The notes below the pieces were generated by a model. It searched no databases. It had not been told where the DNA came from and worked only from the letters and a program-made list of their open reading frames with translations. The translations under genes were made by a program, and so were the position numbers. Shown here piece after piece: positions 9,055 to 16,465 of a DNA stretch of 64,000 nt. Position 1 is the first letter of the stretch; each line of letters opens with the position of its first letter. The DNA is from Peptoniphilus senegalensis JC140 (GTDB lineage: Bacteria; Bacillota; Clostridia; Tissierellales; Peptoniphilaceae): the NCBI RefSeq assembly GCF_000321025.1, contig NZ_HE610718.1, positions 293,568-357,567 of the forward strand. Reading direction: 5' to 3'.

Positions 9055-10248
9055 TTGAATAAGATGATTAAAGTTATTAGAAATGCAAAAGTTTATAGCC
9101 CAGAATTTTTAGGAACAAAAGACCTATTAATTCTCGGCGATAAAATTGCAGCCATTGAAGATGAAATTAAAATAGATGTGTCTTGTTTGGATGTAGAAGA
9201 AATCGACGGGAGAGGAAAAATTTTGACACCTGGCTTTATAGACTCACATGTTCACATACTTGGCGGTGGCGGCGAAGGCGGCTTTAAAACTAGAACTCCA
9301 GAAATAACACTATCCACATTAACAAAAGCTGGTGTAACAACAGTTGTTGGAACGCTGGGAACAGATGGAGTCGCAAGAGATATATCTGCCCTACTTGCCA
9401 AGGCAAGAGGTCTTGAGGAAGAAGGAATCACATCTTACATCTACACAGGAGCCTATCAAATACCAACTCCTACCTTAACAGGCGATGTCATGAAGGATAT
9501 AATGTCCATTGATAAAATAATTGGCGCAGGGGAAATCGCCCTATCTGACCACAGATCATCTCAGCCAACCTTTGAAGAATTCCTTCGCCTTGCTGCAAAT
9601 GTAAGAGTTGCTGGTATGCTCTCTGGCAAGGCTGGCATAATTAACATCCACATGGGCGATGGAAAGTCTAATTTAGATTATCTAAATCGTGCAGTAGACG
9701 AGACAGAAATTCCTATTTCACAATTTTTGCCAACTCACTGCGGCAGAAATCCAGAACTTTTCGAAGAAAGCATTAAATATTTAAAGCGTGGCGGTTATTG
9801 TGACTTCACTGGTGCCGATGACCCTGACCTTTGGGAAAAAGAATATGGCGAAGTGAGAATTTCCAAAGCCCTAAGGCGCATAATTGACGAAAAAATATGT
9901 CTAGATAACTTTACTTTCACATCAGACGGACAGGGAAGCTTCCCAATGTTTAACGAAAAAAATGAGTACCTTGGACTAGGCATTGGCAAATCATCTTGCC
10001 TACTTGAAGCCATAAAGGAATGTGTCTTTAAAGAAGACATCCCACTTGAAATCGCCCTAAGAGGTCTCACTACAAACCCAGCAAAAATATTGTCCTTAAA
10101 GACTAAAGGGTCTATAAAAGTTGGCTACGATGCAGATATAAATTTGCTAGACGAAAAAACTCTCGACATCAACACAGTCCTTGCCATGGGTAAGGTCATG
10201 ATAAGGGATAAAAAAGTAGAAGTCCTTGGAACTTTTGAAAATATTTAA
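9055..10248 (+). CDS. iadA: Isoaspartyl (beta-aspartyl) dipeptidase
   Basis: An amidohydrolase-fold metallopeptidase of about 397 residues that cleaves beta-aspartyl dipeptides. Metal and catalytic motifs are all visible: DSHVHILGGGGEGGF, SDHRSSQP, INIHMGDGKSN, PTHCGRN and FTSDGQGS with the catalytic Asp. I prefer the TTG at 9055, because AGGAAGTGAT just upstream closely matches the anti-SD; a GTG at 9046 in the same frame falls inside that site, and an ATG at 9064 is a third option. It forms a two-gene operon with the YfcC-type carrier. Confidence 0.94.
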   Translation: MNKMIKVIRNAKVYSPEFLGTKDLLILGDKIAAIEDEIKIDVSCLDVEEIDGRGKILTPGFIDSHVHILGGGGEGGFKTRTPEITLSTLTKAGVTTVVGTLGTDGVARDISALLAKARGLEEEGITSYIYTGAYQIPTPTLTGDVMKDIMSIDKIIGAGEIALSDHRSSQPTFEEFLRLAANVRVAGMLSGKAGIINIHMGDGKSNLDYLNRAVDETEIPISQFLPTHCGRNPELFEESIKYLKRGGYCDFTGADDPDLWEKEYGEVRISKALRRIIDEKICLDNFTFTSDGQGSFPMFNEKNEYLGLGIGKSSCLLEAIKECVFKEDIPLEIALRGLTTNPAKILSLKTKGSIKVGYDADINLLDEKTLDINTVLAMGKVMIRDKKVEVLGTFENI

Positions 10249-10299
10249 AATTTTAAGTTCTCATGGCTTTTGAAAAAATTTAGAAAACAAACACACAAA

Positions 10300-10334
10300 A
10301 AAAGGATGCAGGCACAAAAGCCTCGCATCCTTTT
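10300..10334 (+). terminator. Rho-independent terminator after iadA
   Basis: AAAAGGATGC at 10300-10309 pairs with GCATCCTTTT at 10325-10334. It is a near copy of the terminator at 6921-6957, including the ACAAAA loop. Confidence 0.85.
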
Positions 10335-10351
10335 CTATTGTTCAGTTTATA

Positions 10352-10517
10352 AAAAAGCCCTTGCTAAGAATATCCTATGTAAAAAATTGCTTTGCTTTCA
10401 AATCGAAGAGCTTCGCCTAAAATCGCACTGTTCCAGCGAAGCGAGTTTGCGATTTTAGAAGTTCGAGATTTAGAAAGCTACAATTTTTGGAATGAGATAT
10501 TCGAGCAAGGACTTTTT
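10352..10517. repeat. Long imperfect inverted repeat (possible MITE-like element)
   Basis: Two arms of about 70-75 nt fold on each other. AAAAAGCCCTTGCT (10352-10365) pairs with AGCAAGGACTTTTT (10504-10517), GCTTTC (10394) with GAAAGC (10473), AAATC (10400) with GATTT (10467), and TAAAATCGCA (10418-10427) with TGCGATTTTA (10448-10457). A 20-nt centre remains. TTTAT flanks both ends (10346-10350 and 10519-10523), a possible target duplication, though weak in AT-rich DNA. It lies between two converging operons. Confidence 0.6.
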
Positions 10518-10552
10518 ATTTATCACAAATTCTTAAAAATAAATAAGTTTCA

Positions 10553-11194
10553 TCACTCATCAATAATATCTTCATCAATAAGTTTTAGTTTTCCATTCTT
10601 ATAATCCTTATACTTCTTTTCAAGATAAAGAGTATTTTCCTTACTATAAAAAGGATCTTTCTCCTTCATATAATCACTAAAAGTATTCGCCCCTAGTTTT
10701 CTTCTTTTAGCAATCATTTTTGCCCATATAGCATTGCCTTCATCCTCTGTTATAATTTCCTCATTATAAGCCTCAAGAAGAATATCTCCTGTTGTAATAT
10801 GTCTAAGAGAAAACTTTTCTATATAATAGCTAACATCTTTTAAATTATTGCTGGCGATTATGGCATTATACTTTTTAGCAAGACTAATGCAACTAGCCTC
10901 GCCCTTTCCTATAACTTTCCTATTATCTCCTAAAGCCGTGAGTTTCAAATATAAATCGTACTCATAAGACTCTAAATCCATATCACAAATCCTAGCTACA
11001 CCAGACTTTATAAGTAAATCAATTCTATCTTTCATCCAAGAAACTCTGGGCTTACTCATCTCATCATAGACCATTCTAGGAATAATTATTCTACCATAGT
11101 AAAGTTTTTCCAAAATACTTTCATTTTTAACCCACAAAAATGCACTTATACAATCAGTATCGAAAAAAATAATATTAGTCAAGGACATATTCAT
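10553..11194 (-). CDS. PIN-domain protein, likely nuclease/toxin of an XRE-ImmA module
   Basis: About 213 residues. Features of a PIN-like nuclease are FFDTDCISAF near the start, VYDEM, GKGEASCISLAKKY and ASNNLKD, giving a plausible acidic cluster, although the last position is Asn where Asp is usual. The start is chosen at 11194 (MNMSLTN), which has GGAG 9 nt upstream. The gene overlaps the upstream peptidase by 20 nt. PIN proteins next to XRE/ImmA pairs are known in bacterial and phage-derived defence or toxin loci. Activity here is inferred. Confidence 0.72.
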   Translation of the reverse strand: MNMSLTNIIFFDTDCISAFLWVKNESILEKLYYGRIIIPRMVYDEMSKPRVSWMKDRIDLLIKSGVARICDMDLESYEYDLYLKLTALGDNRKVIGKGEASCISLAKKYNAIIASNNLKDVSYYIEKFSLRHITTGDILLEAYNEEIITEDEGNAIWAKMIAKRRKLGANTFSDYMKEKDPFYSKENTLYLEKKYKDYKNGKLKLIDEDIIDE

Positions 11195-11918
11195 CGCCAT
11201 CTTCTCCATAGACAATATCATCTCTAAAAGCATCTAAGAGCAGCTCTTCATATTTTCCTATAGAAATTAAATCTTCTTCCAGCAAATTCTCTGCTCTATT
11301 AATATAATATCCATAGCAATGAATTTTTTTCTCTTCGCTAGATGGATAATAAAGACTTGTATCATAGCCAAGCCTTGCCGCCTTACTAATTATGCCTGAT
11401 TGCATACTGTCCCTTTCATCCTTTGATATAAAATTTTCATCTAAAAGCCTGTAAAGCATTGCCTGATGACTTACGCCATAGTATTGCTCAAGTTTAATCA
11501 CCTCATCTAGGCTAAGCTTTTTATTCATTTTATTGCTTATAATTTTTTTAAGAGCATACTGTGGTATTAAAAAGTAAGATGCAAACTGATCTGCTTCTCT
11601 TTCTTTTCTATCTCCACTTCCTATTTCACTGAGACTAACCCTAGTAGCCATTTCATCATCATAATAAATGTGGAACAATTCATGAGCCAAGGAAAATTTT
11701 TGTCTACCCACTGACATATTAGAGTTTATTAAAATCAACTTGGAGTCCTCTCCTTTATAACAAGCTCCCGAGATGTTTTTACTTAATGGATAAAAAACAA
11801 GAGTCAAATCTTCTATATTTTGAACTATGGCAAAAATATCAAGAGGAGAATCGGCATCTTCTCCCAATCTTTCTCTTAGATCCCTTGCCTTGTTGCTTAA
11901 AGCCATCTTATCTAGCAT
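11175..11918 (-). CDS. ImmA/IrrE-family zinc metallopeptidase
   Basis: About 247 residues. The zinc motif is LAHELFHIYY (HExxH), followed by the acidic READQFASYFLIP segment typical of ImmA/IrrE (COG2856). The start at 11918 (MLDKMALSNK) has AAGGAG 8 nt upstream and overlaps the XRE gene by 11 nt. In ICEBs1 and related systems this protease cleaves the partner XRE repressor on a stress signal. The order XRE, protease, PIN within one overlapping operon suggests the protease relieves repression of the PIN gene. Confidence 0.9.
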   Translation of the reverse strand: MLDKMALSNKARDLRERLGEDADSPLDIFAIVQNIEDLTLVFYPLSKNISGACYKGEDSKLILINSNMSVGRQKFSLAHELFHIYYDDEMATRVSLSEIGSGDRKEREADQFASYFLIPQYALKKIISNKMNKKLSLDEVIKLEQYYGVSHQAMLYRLLDENFISKDERDSMQSGIISKAARLGYDTSLYYPSSEEKKIHCYGYYINRAENLLEEDLISIGKYEELLLDAFRDDIVYGEDGDEYVLD

Positions 11919-12255
11919 ATTCATTTCTCCTTGCAATTTTATCCATTTCAAATTGATTTAAAGCAATTTTATTTATTATTGACAAGCCATTCAAATCTTC
12001 TTTTGTAATTGCATTAGACCTAAAAGCTACTCTACAAGATAAGTCCTCATCTCCATAGACAATGGAAGAAACAGGACAGCAAAACAAATTTGCCAACTTT
12101 TCAATTAAACTTGCCGAAATATTTCTTTCTCCTTTTTCAATCTTTGAGATCATACTTTGATCCAAGTCTAAAAACTCCGCAACTTGCTTTTGATTTAAAC
12201 CAGAGTTTTCTCTCAAAATTTTTATATTTCTCCCAATTTTTCTTACATCTGCCAT
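11908..12255 (-). CDS. XRE-family transcriptional regulator
   Basis: About 115 residues. The N-terminal HTH (IGRNIKILRENSGLNQKQVAEFL, then MISKIEKGERNIS) is a textbook Cro/C1 domain. The start ATG at 12255 follows AGGAGGATTTTC; earlier in-frame codons lack such a site. It is the first gene of the XRE-ImmA-PIN operon and probably represses its own promoter until cut by the protease. Confidence 0.92.
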   Translation of the reverse strand: MADVRKIGRNIKILRENSGLNQKQVAEFLDLDQSMISKIEKGERNISASLIEKLANLFCCPVSSIVYGDEDLSCRVAFRSNAITKEDLNGLSIINKIALNQFEMDKIARRNEYAR

Positions 12256-12355
12256 GAAAATCCTCCTCTCTCCTTTTCTAAAGTATATAATAATTTTGTC
12301 ATAAAGTAAACTTGTCTTTTCCAAATTTTTATGACAATTATTTCAAGCACAAAAC

Positions 12356-12382
12356 AAAAAGAGAGCCTGACACCAGACTCTC
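12356..12382 (-). terminator. Terminator at the end of the pilus/sortase operon
   Basis: On the minus strand GAGAGTCTG and CAGGCTCTC form a 9-nt stem with one internal mismatch, followed by TTTTTGTTTT. It lies 90 nt after the last sortase gene. Confidence 0.75.
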
Positions 12383-12471
12383 AACTAAAAAATTTTTATT
12401 TTCTATTACTCAAACTATAACTTAAATTATAGAAAACAATTCACTTAAATTATCCAAAATTATAACTCAAA

Positions 12472-13290
12472 CTATCTTCTTCTCATACTTCCTCTAACAT
12501 AGCCTATCATTTTAAAGAAGACCACCATAAATGCTAACCAACCTACAAGTGTCACACCAAAGATTGCGTACTTCAAATAAGAAACTTGTCTTTCTTGAAC
12601 TACTGGTGCTGGAGCATCTTTTTTCTCAACAACCCTCTCTGCGTTAATGAGTAGTCTCTTTGGTCTCGGAGGTCTCTTTGGATGACAAGTTAAAAGTGTG
12701 ACTATGTCTTTATTCTCTATTGGCAGAACTTTTTCCCAATCGCTTGGGTCTATTATCTCCTGCCCAGTGACCTTGTACTTCAAAAGTCCAGAGCGACCGT
12801 CAATAAAAATATCATCGCCAGCTTCAAGCTTCTCTACATTGTAAAACATGAGGTCTCCCCACCAGCCTCTGTGGCCAGCAATAACAGATCTCATGGACTT
12901 GCCACCAAGAGGAAGACTTGTTCCCTCAACTTGTGCCAGACCAAGATCCAAATGCTTGTAAGTCGCATCAAGATAAATTGGTTTTTTCATGTCAAGCTTT
13001 GGGATGATGAGATAGGCAAAGACTTCATTTTTGTCGATGCCCTTGATATCATAATAGCCATCGTAATCCTCATTGTCAAAGGGGTCAATAATATTGGTAT
13101 CGCCCTTTGTCACATCTTCATTATACTTTTTAAGGTCATCAGTTACACTTTCATCCTTCTCCCTAAAAGCCGCATACCTCTTGTCTGCAATAATTTCCCT
13201 GTAAGACATGGAAGAAAAAGCCATAAGGGGCATAAAAATTCCAAACAAGATAAATAAATATCCTATTAAAACCCTAGTCTTAACCTTCAT
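12472..13290 (-). CDS. Class C sortase, divergent
   Basis: About 272 residues with an N-terminal signal-anchor helix and a C-terminal helix, as in pilus sortases. Catalytic features are AGHRGWWGD (His), TLLTCHPKRPP (Cys) and a downstream Arg (PKRLLINAER). A DPF motif near the N-terminus may be the class C lid. The region after the Cys is rich in Pro/Arg/Lys, unlike TPYMINSHRL in its neighbours, so its substrate or role (for example anchoring) may differ. The start at 13290 follows AGGAGGAG and overlaps the upstream sortase by 11 nt. Confidence 0.9.
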   Translation of the reverse strand: MKVKTRVLIGYLFILFGIFMPLMAFSSMSYREIIADKRYAAFREKDESVTDDLKKYNEDVTKGDTNIIDPFDNEDYDGYYDIKGIDKNEVFAYLIIPKLDMKKPIYLDATYKHLDLGLAQVEGTSLPLGGKSMRSVIAGHRGWWGDLMFYNVEKLEAGDDIFIDGRSGLLKYKVTGQEIIDPSDWEKVLPIENKDIVTLLTCHPKRPPRPKRLLINAERVVEKKDAPAPVVQERQVSYLKYAIFGVTLVGWLAFMVVFFKMIGYVRGSMRRR

Positions 13291-14107
13291 AGCGTCTTCT
13301 CCTCCTATGTCTAATATATAAGAATATAATGAGCATAACAACAGCAAGAACAAGCCCTGGCACAATTAGAGACTTATAATTGAACTTAGCTCTTTCTATC
13401 TCTTCCTTAACTTCAGGTACATAAGGAACTCTGTGCCCACGCACAAGAAGTCTGTGAGAATTAATCATATAGGGTGTACAAGTAAGTAGGGTCATAAGAT
13501 CCTTGCCTTCCACAACAAGGACTGGCTCGAAGTCCCAAGGTTCAACAACGAGAATTTGGTCCACCTTATAAGCTAGAGTTTCCTTAACATTTGTAAAGAA
13601 GAAAATATCTCCAACTTCCATCTTGTCCAAGTCTCTAAAAAGTTTTACTTGAGGAAGACCCCTGTGTGCAGTTATAACAGAGTGAGTGTCCTTGCCACCA
13701 ACAGGAAGAGAAGTTCCCTCCAAGTGGCCACAAGCGTGTTGCAAAACATCTTCAGAAGTACCAGCATAAACTGGAATTTGTTGATTTATCTTAGGAACAT
13801 CAATAAAACCAATTTTTTCTCTTACTTCAAGCATACGAGCGTAGTTTTCCACACCCTTTTTTTCCCTTTCAGTATAAGGATCAGCAAGCCTTGAAGGATC
13901 AAGTGTATCATTATAAGCCTTGGCAAGTTCAATTCTCTCCAAAACTTCCTTACTTGGCATTTCAGAAACAGCTTCATTGAAGTCCTTTATCTCATTGTTA
14001 TTTTCCACAGTGTAATAATAATTGGAAATAATAGGATACATGGCAATGAGAAGTCCAAGGACAAAAATTAATATAATCTTCCAATTTTTTTTAAACTTTG
14101 CCACCAT
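13280..14107 (-). CDS. Class C sortase
   Basis: About 275 residues, with N-terminal and C-terminal membrane helices. The lid motif is ADPYTEREK, and the catalytic residues sit in VITAHRGLP (His), TLLTCTPYMINSH (Cys) and RLLVRGHRVPY (Arg). It is membrane-bound and polymerises pilins by transpeptidation. The start at 14107 is preferred, as AAGGA lies 8 nt upstream; two upstream ATGs at 14113 and 14116 overlap that site. It overlaps the preceding sortase gene by 17 nt. Confidence 0.94.
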   Translation of the reverse strand: MVAKFKKNWKIILIFVLGLLIAMYPIISNYYYTVENNNEIKDFNEAVSEMPSKEVLERIELAKAYNDTLDPSRLADPYTEREKKGVENYARMLEVREKIGFIDVPKINQQIPVYAGTSEDVLQHACGHLEGTSLPVGGKDTHSVITAHRGLPQVKLFRDLDKMEVGDIFFFTNVKETLAYKVDQILVVEPWDFEPVLVVEGKDLMTLLTCTPYMINSHRLLVRGHRVPYVPEVKEEIERAKFNYKSLIVPGLVLAVVMLIIFLYIRHRRRRRYEG

Positions 14108-15080
14108 TTCCATCATCCTTACTCATATCATTATTTCCATCATTAGTCTTGCTATTATCATTGACATCATGAAGATCATTTTCATTGACCTTGCTCATGC
14201 CCATCTTAGCCAACTCAATATTTTTTGCCCTCTCAAGTTCTCTCTTTCTTGCTAACTTTTTCTTTCGCTTTGACAACAAATATCTAACTAAGATAATTAT
14301 AGCAAAAATTAAGAGAATGATAAGCCTTTTATCAATACCAAGATTTCCTCCCTTGTCTTCCATAATCTTATCGTCAACCTCTGGCACATAAGGAACTCTA
14401 TGACCACGGACAATGAGCCTGTGAGTGTTAATCATAATAGGAGTGCAAGTGAGAAGAGTTGCATAATCCTTTTCCGGCACAACGAGAAGTTGTTGAAAAT
14501 CAGAAGGCTCAATGATATCAATGTGGTCAACTTCATAAGCCAAAGTACCACCAATATTTTCAATATAAAACTTCTCGCCCATCTTTACCTTTTGAAGATC
14601 TGTAAAAAGTCTAGCAGAAGGAAGACCAGAGTGAGCAGTGATAACAGTGTGCGATGACTCCCCACCAATAGGAAGACTTGTCCCCTCCAAGTGCCCAGCA
14701 CCCTTTTGCAAAATCTCCTCATTAGTCCCAGCATAAATAGGAAGATCCACATCAATAGACGGAATCACAATGACGCCAATCTTAGTCCTTAACTCTAACA
14801 TCTGAGCATAATTTTCTATTGCCTTATGCTTTTCCTCTTCACTGTAAGGATCCTTTGGCGTAACATTTCCTAAATTGTCATTATAAATCTTAGCAAGCCT
14901 CATCCTCCTCTGGATTTCTTCATCACTCAAAAGATCTCTCGCTTCCTTGTAGTCAGCAACCTGATTGTTGGACTCAATCCTATAATACCAGTTTGAAATC
15001 ATGGGATAAGACAAAATACCAAGACCCAAAATAAAAATAAAAATAAATAACTTGTTAGATTTTTTCTTTTTCTTGCTCAT
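14091..15080 (-). CDS. Class C sortase
   Basis: About 329 residues. A lysine-rich N-terminus (MSKKKKKSNK) and signal-anchor helix are followed by a KDPYSEEEK lid, VITAHSGLP (His), TLLTCTPIMINTH (Cys) and RLIVRGHRVPY (Arg). After a second membrane helix comes an unusual basic then Asn/Asp-rich cytoplasmic tail of about 70 residues. GGAG lies 4 nt before the ATG at 15080. An intrinsic terminator lies between it and the minor pilin, so sortase expression may depend on read-through. Confidence 0.94.
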   Translation of the reverse strand: MSKKKKKSNKLFIFIFILGLGILSYPMISNWYYRIESNNQVADYKEARDLLSDEEIQRRMRLAKIYNDNLGNVTPKDPYSEEEKHKAIENYAQMLELRTKIGVIVIPSIDVDLPIYAGTNEEILQKGAGHLEGTSLPIGGESSHTVITAHSGLPSARLFTDLQKVKMGEKFYIENIGGTLAYEVDHIDIIEPSDFQQLLVVPEKDYATLLTCTPIMINTHRLIVRGHRVPYVPEVDDKIMEDKGGNLGIDKRLIILLIFAIIILVRYLLSKRKKKLARKRELERAKNIELAKMGMSKVNENDLHDVNDNSKTNDGNNDMSKDDGNGGKV

Positions 15081-15090
15081 ATTACTCCAT

Positions 15091-15115
15091 AAAAAAAGAG
15101 GCTCCAAGGAGCCTC
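15091..15115 (-). terminator. Intercistronic terminator between minor pilin and sortases
   Basis: On the minus strand GAGGCTCC, a two-base loop and GGAGCCTC form a perfect 8-bp stem at 15098-15115, followed by seven U residues (15091-15097). It starts 3 nt after the pilin stop and ends just before the sortase ribosome site, so it probably limits sortase transcription. Confidence 0.85.
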
Positions 15116-15118
15116 AAC

Positions 15119-16339
15119 TTATTTCTTGTCCTTGATTAAATACTTACCTAATCCCACCATCACAGCACCAGCAATAACAAGCACAATGAGTGTGATGTCC
15201 CCAGTCTTTGGAAGAGGAATTGGAGGTTCTTTCCTATTTCCAATAATTAGGACTTTCTCAAAAGAATTATCGTCAATTTCAAACTTTAAAGAACCCTGCA
15301 AGAGAGTGTAGCCATCGGGAGCCTTAGTCTCCCAAATATAATAAGTGCCATAAGGAAGATCATAAACAGAAAACTTTCCATCAGTGCCAGAAGATAGAAC
15401 AAGGTCCTTTCCATCACGCTTAACCCTTTCGTCCATACCATTCTTGTTGCGAGTTATAACAAACTCAGCACCACTAAGACCAAGCTTCTTAGACTCATCA
15501 GTCTTAAAGAAATTATAAGAGCCTAACTTCTTCTTGTTGATGACACTTACATTAGCACCCTTACCTTCAAAGATAACAAAATCACTTTCACTTTTCACTA
15601 TATCATAGCCAGCCGGAGCTTCAACTTCCTTGAAGAAGTAGGCACCAGCCTTCACATTCTTAATAGTAATCCTGCCATTTTCATCAGTGACAAAAACTTC
15701 AGCCGAACCCTTATCGTCAAAGGCTCCATTTTTTGTCAAAACAGGATTCCCATTGGCGTAGTGAAGAGTAAACTTGGCACCAGAAAGATAATTGCCCTCG
15801 CCATCAGTCTTGATAAGGACAACAGTTTCTGGAGGTGGTGGCGTTTCTTCTGGAGGAGGTGGTGTATCCCCTGGAGGTGGTGGCGGAGGTGTTGGAGTAA
15901 TCTTTAGTCCCCATTTTAACTTAATAATATTAGTCTCTCCAGGACTAAAAACAGCAGACTCAATAAACCTTTCCTTGCTGTTTCCAAGCTCCCTTATATA
16001 ATAAGTGCCAGGCTCAAGACTAAGGGTAACCTTGTAATCATCAGACTCTTTAGGACTGACAATCCATTTATCAGCCTTATTTTCAAGCTGCCTATCTAAG
16101 TCAGCCTCACTCAACCTATCTAGGATGGCAACAAGTCTAGTCTTGTCCATAGAAGTGTCAATAAACTTATCATTTATCTTCCATATACCAAGAGTTCTGC
16201 CTTCCAAATCGCCTTTACTTAAACTTTCCCTTGTCTTTATGTCGATGGTAACAGATGATGCCCCTAAGACAGTAAGAGGTAGGAAGACCATAGTTACCAT
16301 CGCAAATAAAATTATTAAACTGTATATTTTCTTCTTCAT
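15119..16339 (-). CDS. Minor (basal/anchor) pilin with Cna-B domains, LPKTG anchor
   Basis: 406 residues. A signal peptide (to about residue 26) leads into a small domain, a proline-rich linker at about 153-172 of repeated PPPPP/ETPPPP units, then two SpaA/Cna-B domains (SGAKFTLHYANG and LSGAEFVITRNKNG). The C-terminus is a sorting signal: LPKTGD, hydrophobic helix, KDKK. Pro-rich linkers near the wall anchor are typical of basal pilins. It lies between the major pilin and three class C sortases. A tip role is less likely, as the giant protein upstream fits that better. Confidence 0.88.
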   Translation of the reverse strand: MKKKIYSLIILFAMVTMVFLPLTVLGASSVTIDIKTRESLSKGDLEGRTLGIWKINDKFIDTSMDKTRLVAILDRLSEADLDRQLENKADKWIVSPKESDDYKVTLSLEPGTYYIRELGNSKERFIESAVFSPGETNIIKLKWGLKITPTPPPPPPGDTPPPPEETPPPPETVVLIKTDGEGNYLSGAKFTLHYANGNPVLTKNGAFDDKGSAEVFVTDENGRITIKNVKAGAYFFKEVEAPAGYDIVKSESDFVIFEGKGANVSVINKKKLGSYNFFKTDESKKLGLSGAEFVITRNKNGMDERVKRDGKDLVLSSGTDGKFSVYDLPYGTYYIWETKAPDGYTLLQGSLKFEIDDNSFEKVLIIGNRKEPPIPLPKTGDITLIVLVIAGAVMVGLGKYLIKDKK

Positions 16340-16365
16340 CTCTACCTCACTATCATAATATGTAG

Positions 16366-16387
16366 GGAAGAGGACAAAGCCTCTTCC
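16366..16387 (-). other. Stable intercistronic hairpin without U-tract
   Basis: GGAAGAGG at 16366-16373 pairs perfectly with CCTCTTCC at 16380-16387 around a 6-nt loop. It lies between the two pilin genes and has no T-run on the minus strand, so it may stabilise or process the major pilin mRNA rather than terminate it. Confidence 0.5.
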
Positions 16388-16413
16388 AATTTAATAATTA
16401 GATTTAACTAATA

Positions 16414-16443
16414 ATAATCTCCTTAAACTTAACAAATTGTCAA
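16414..16443 (-). promoter_or_regulatory. Probable internal promoter before the minor pilin
   Basis: On the minus strand a perfect TTGACA (16438-16443) is followed by an 18-nt spacer and GATTAT (16414-16419, four of six consensus bases). It would allow the minor pilin and sortases to be expressed apart from the major pilin. Confidence 0.45.
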
Positions 16444-16465
16444 ATTAAATTTAAATTACTAATAA

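Noticed and set aside
10270..10604. Small overlapping plus-strand ORFs after iadA
   Set aside because: They are translations of the terminator and the long inverted repeat.
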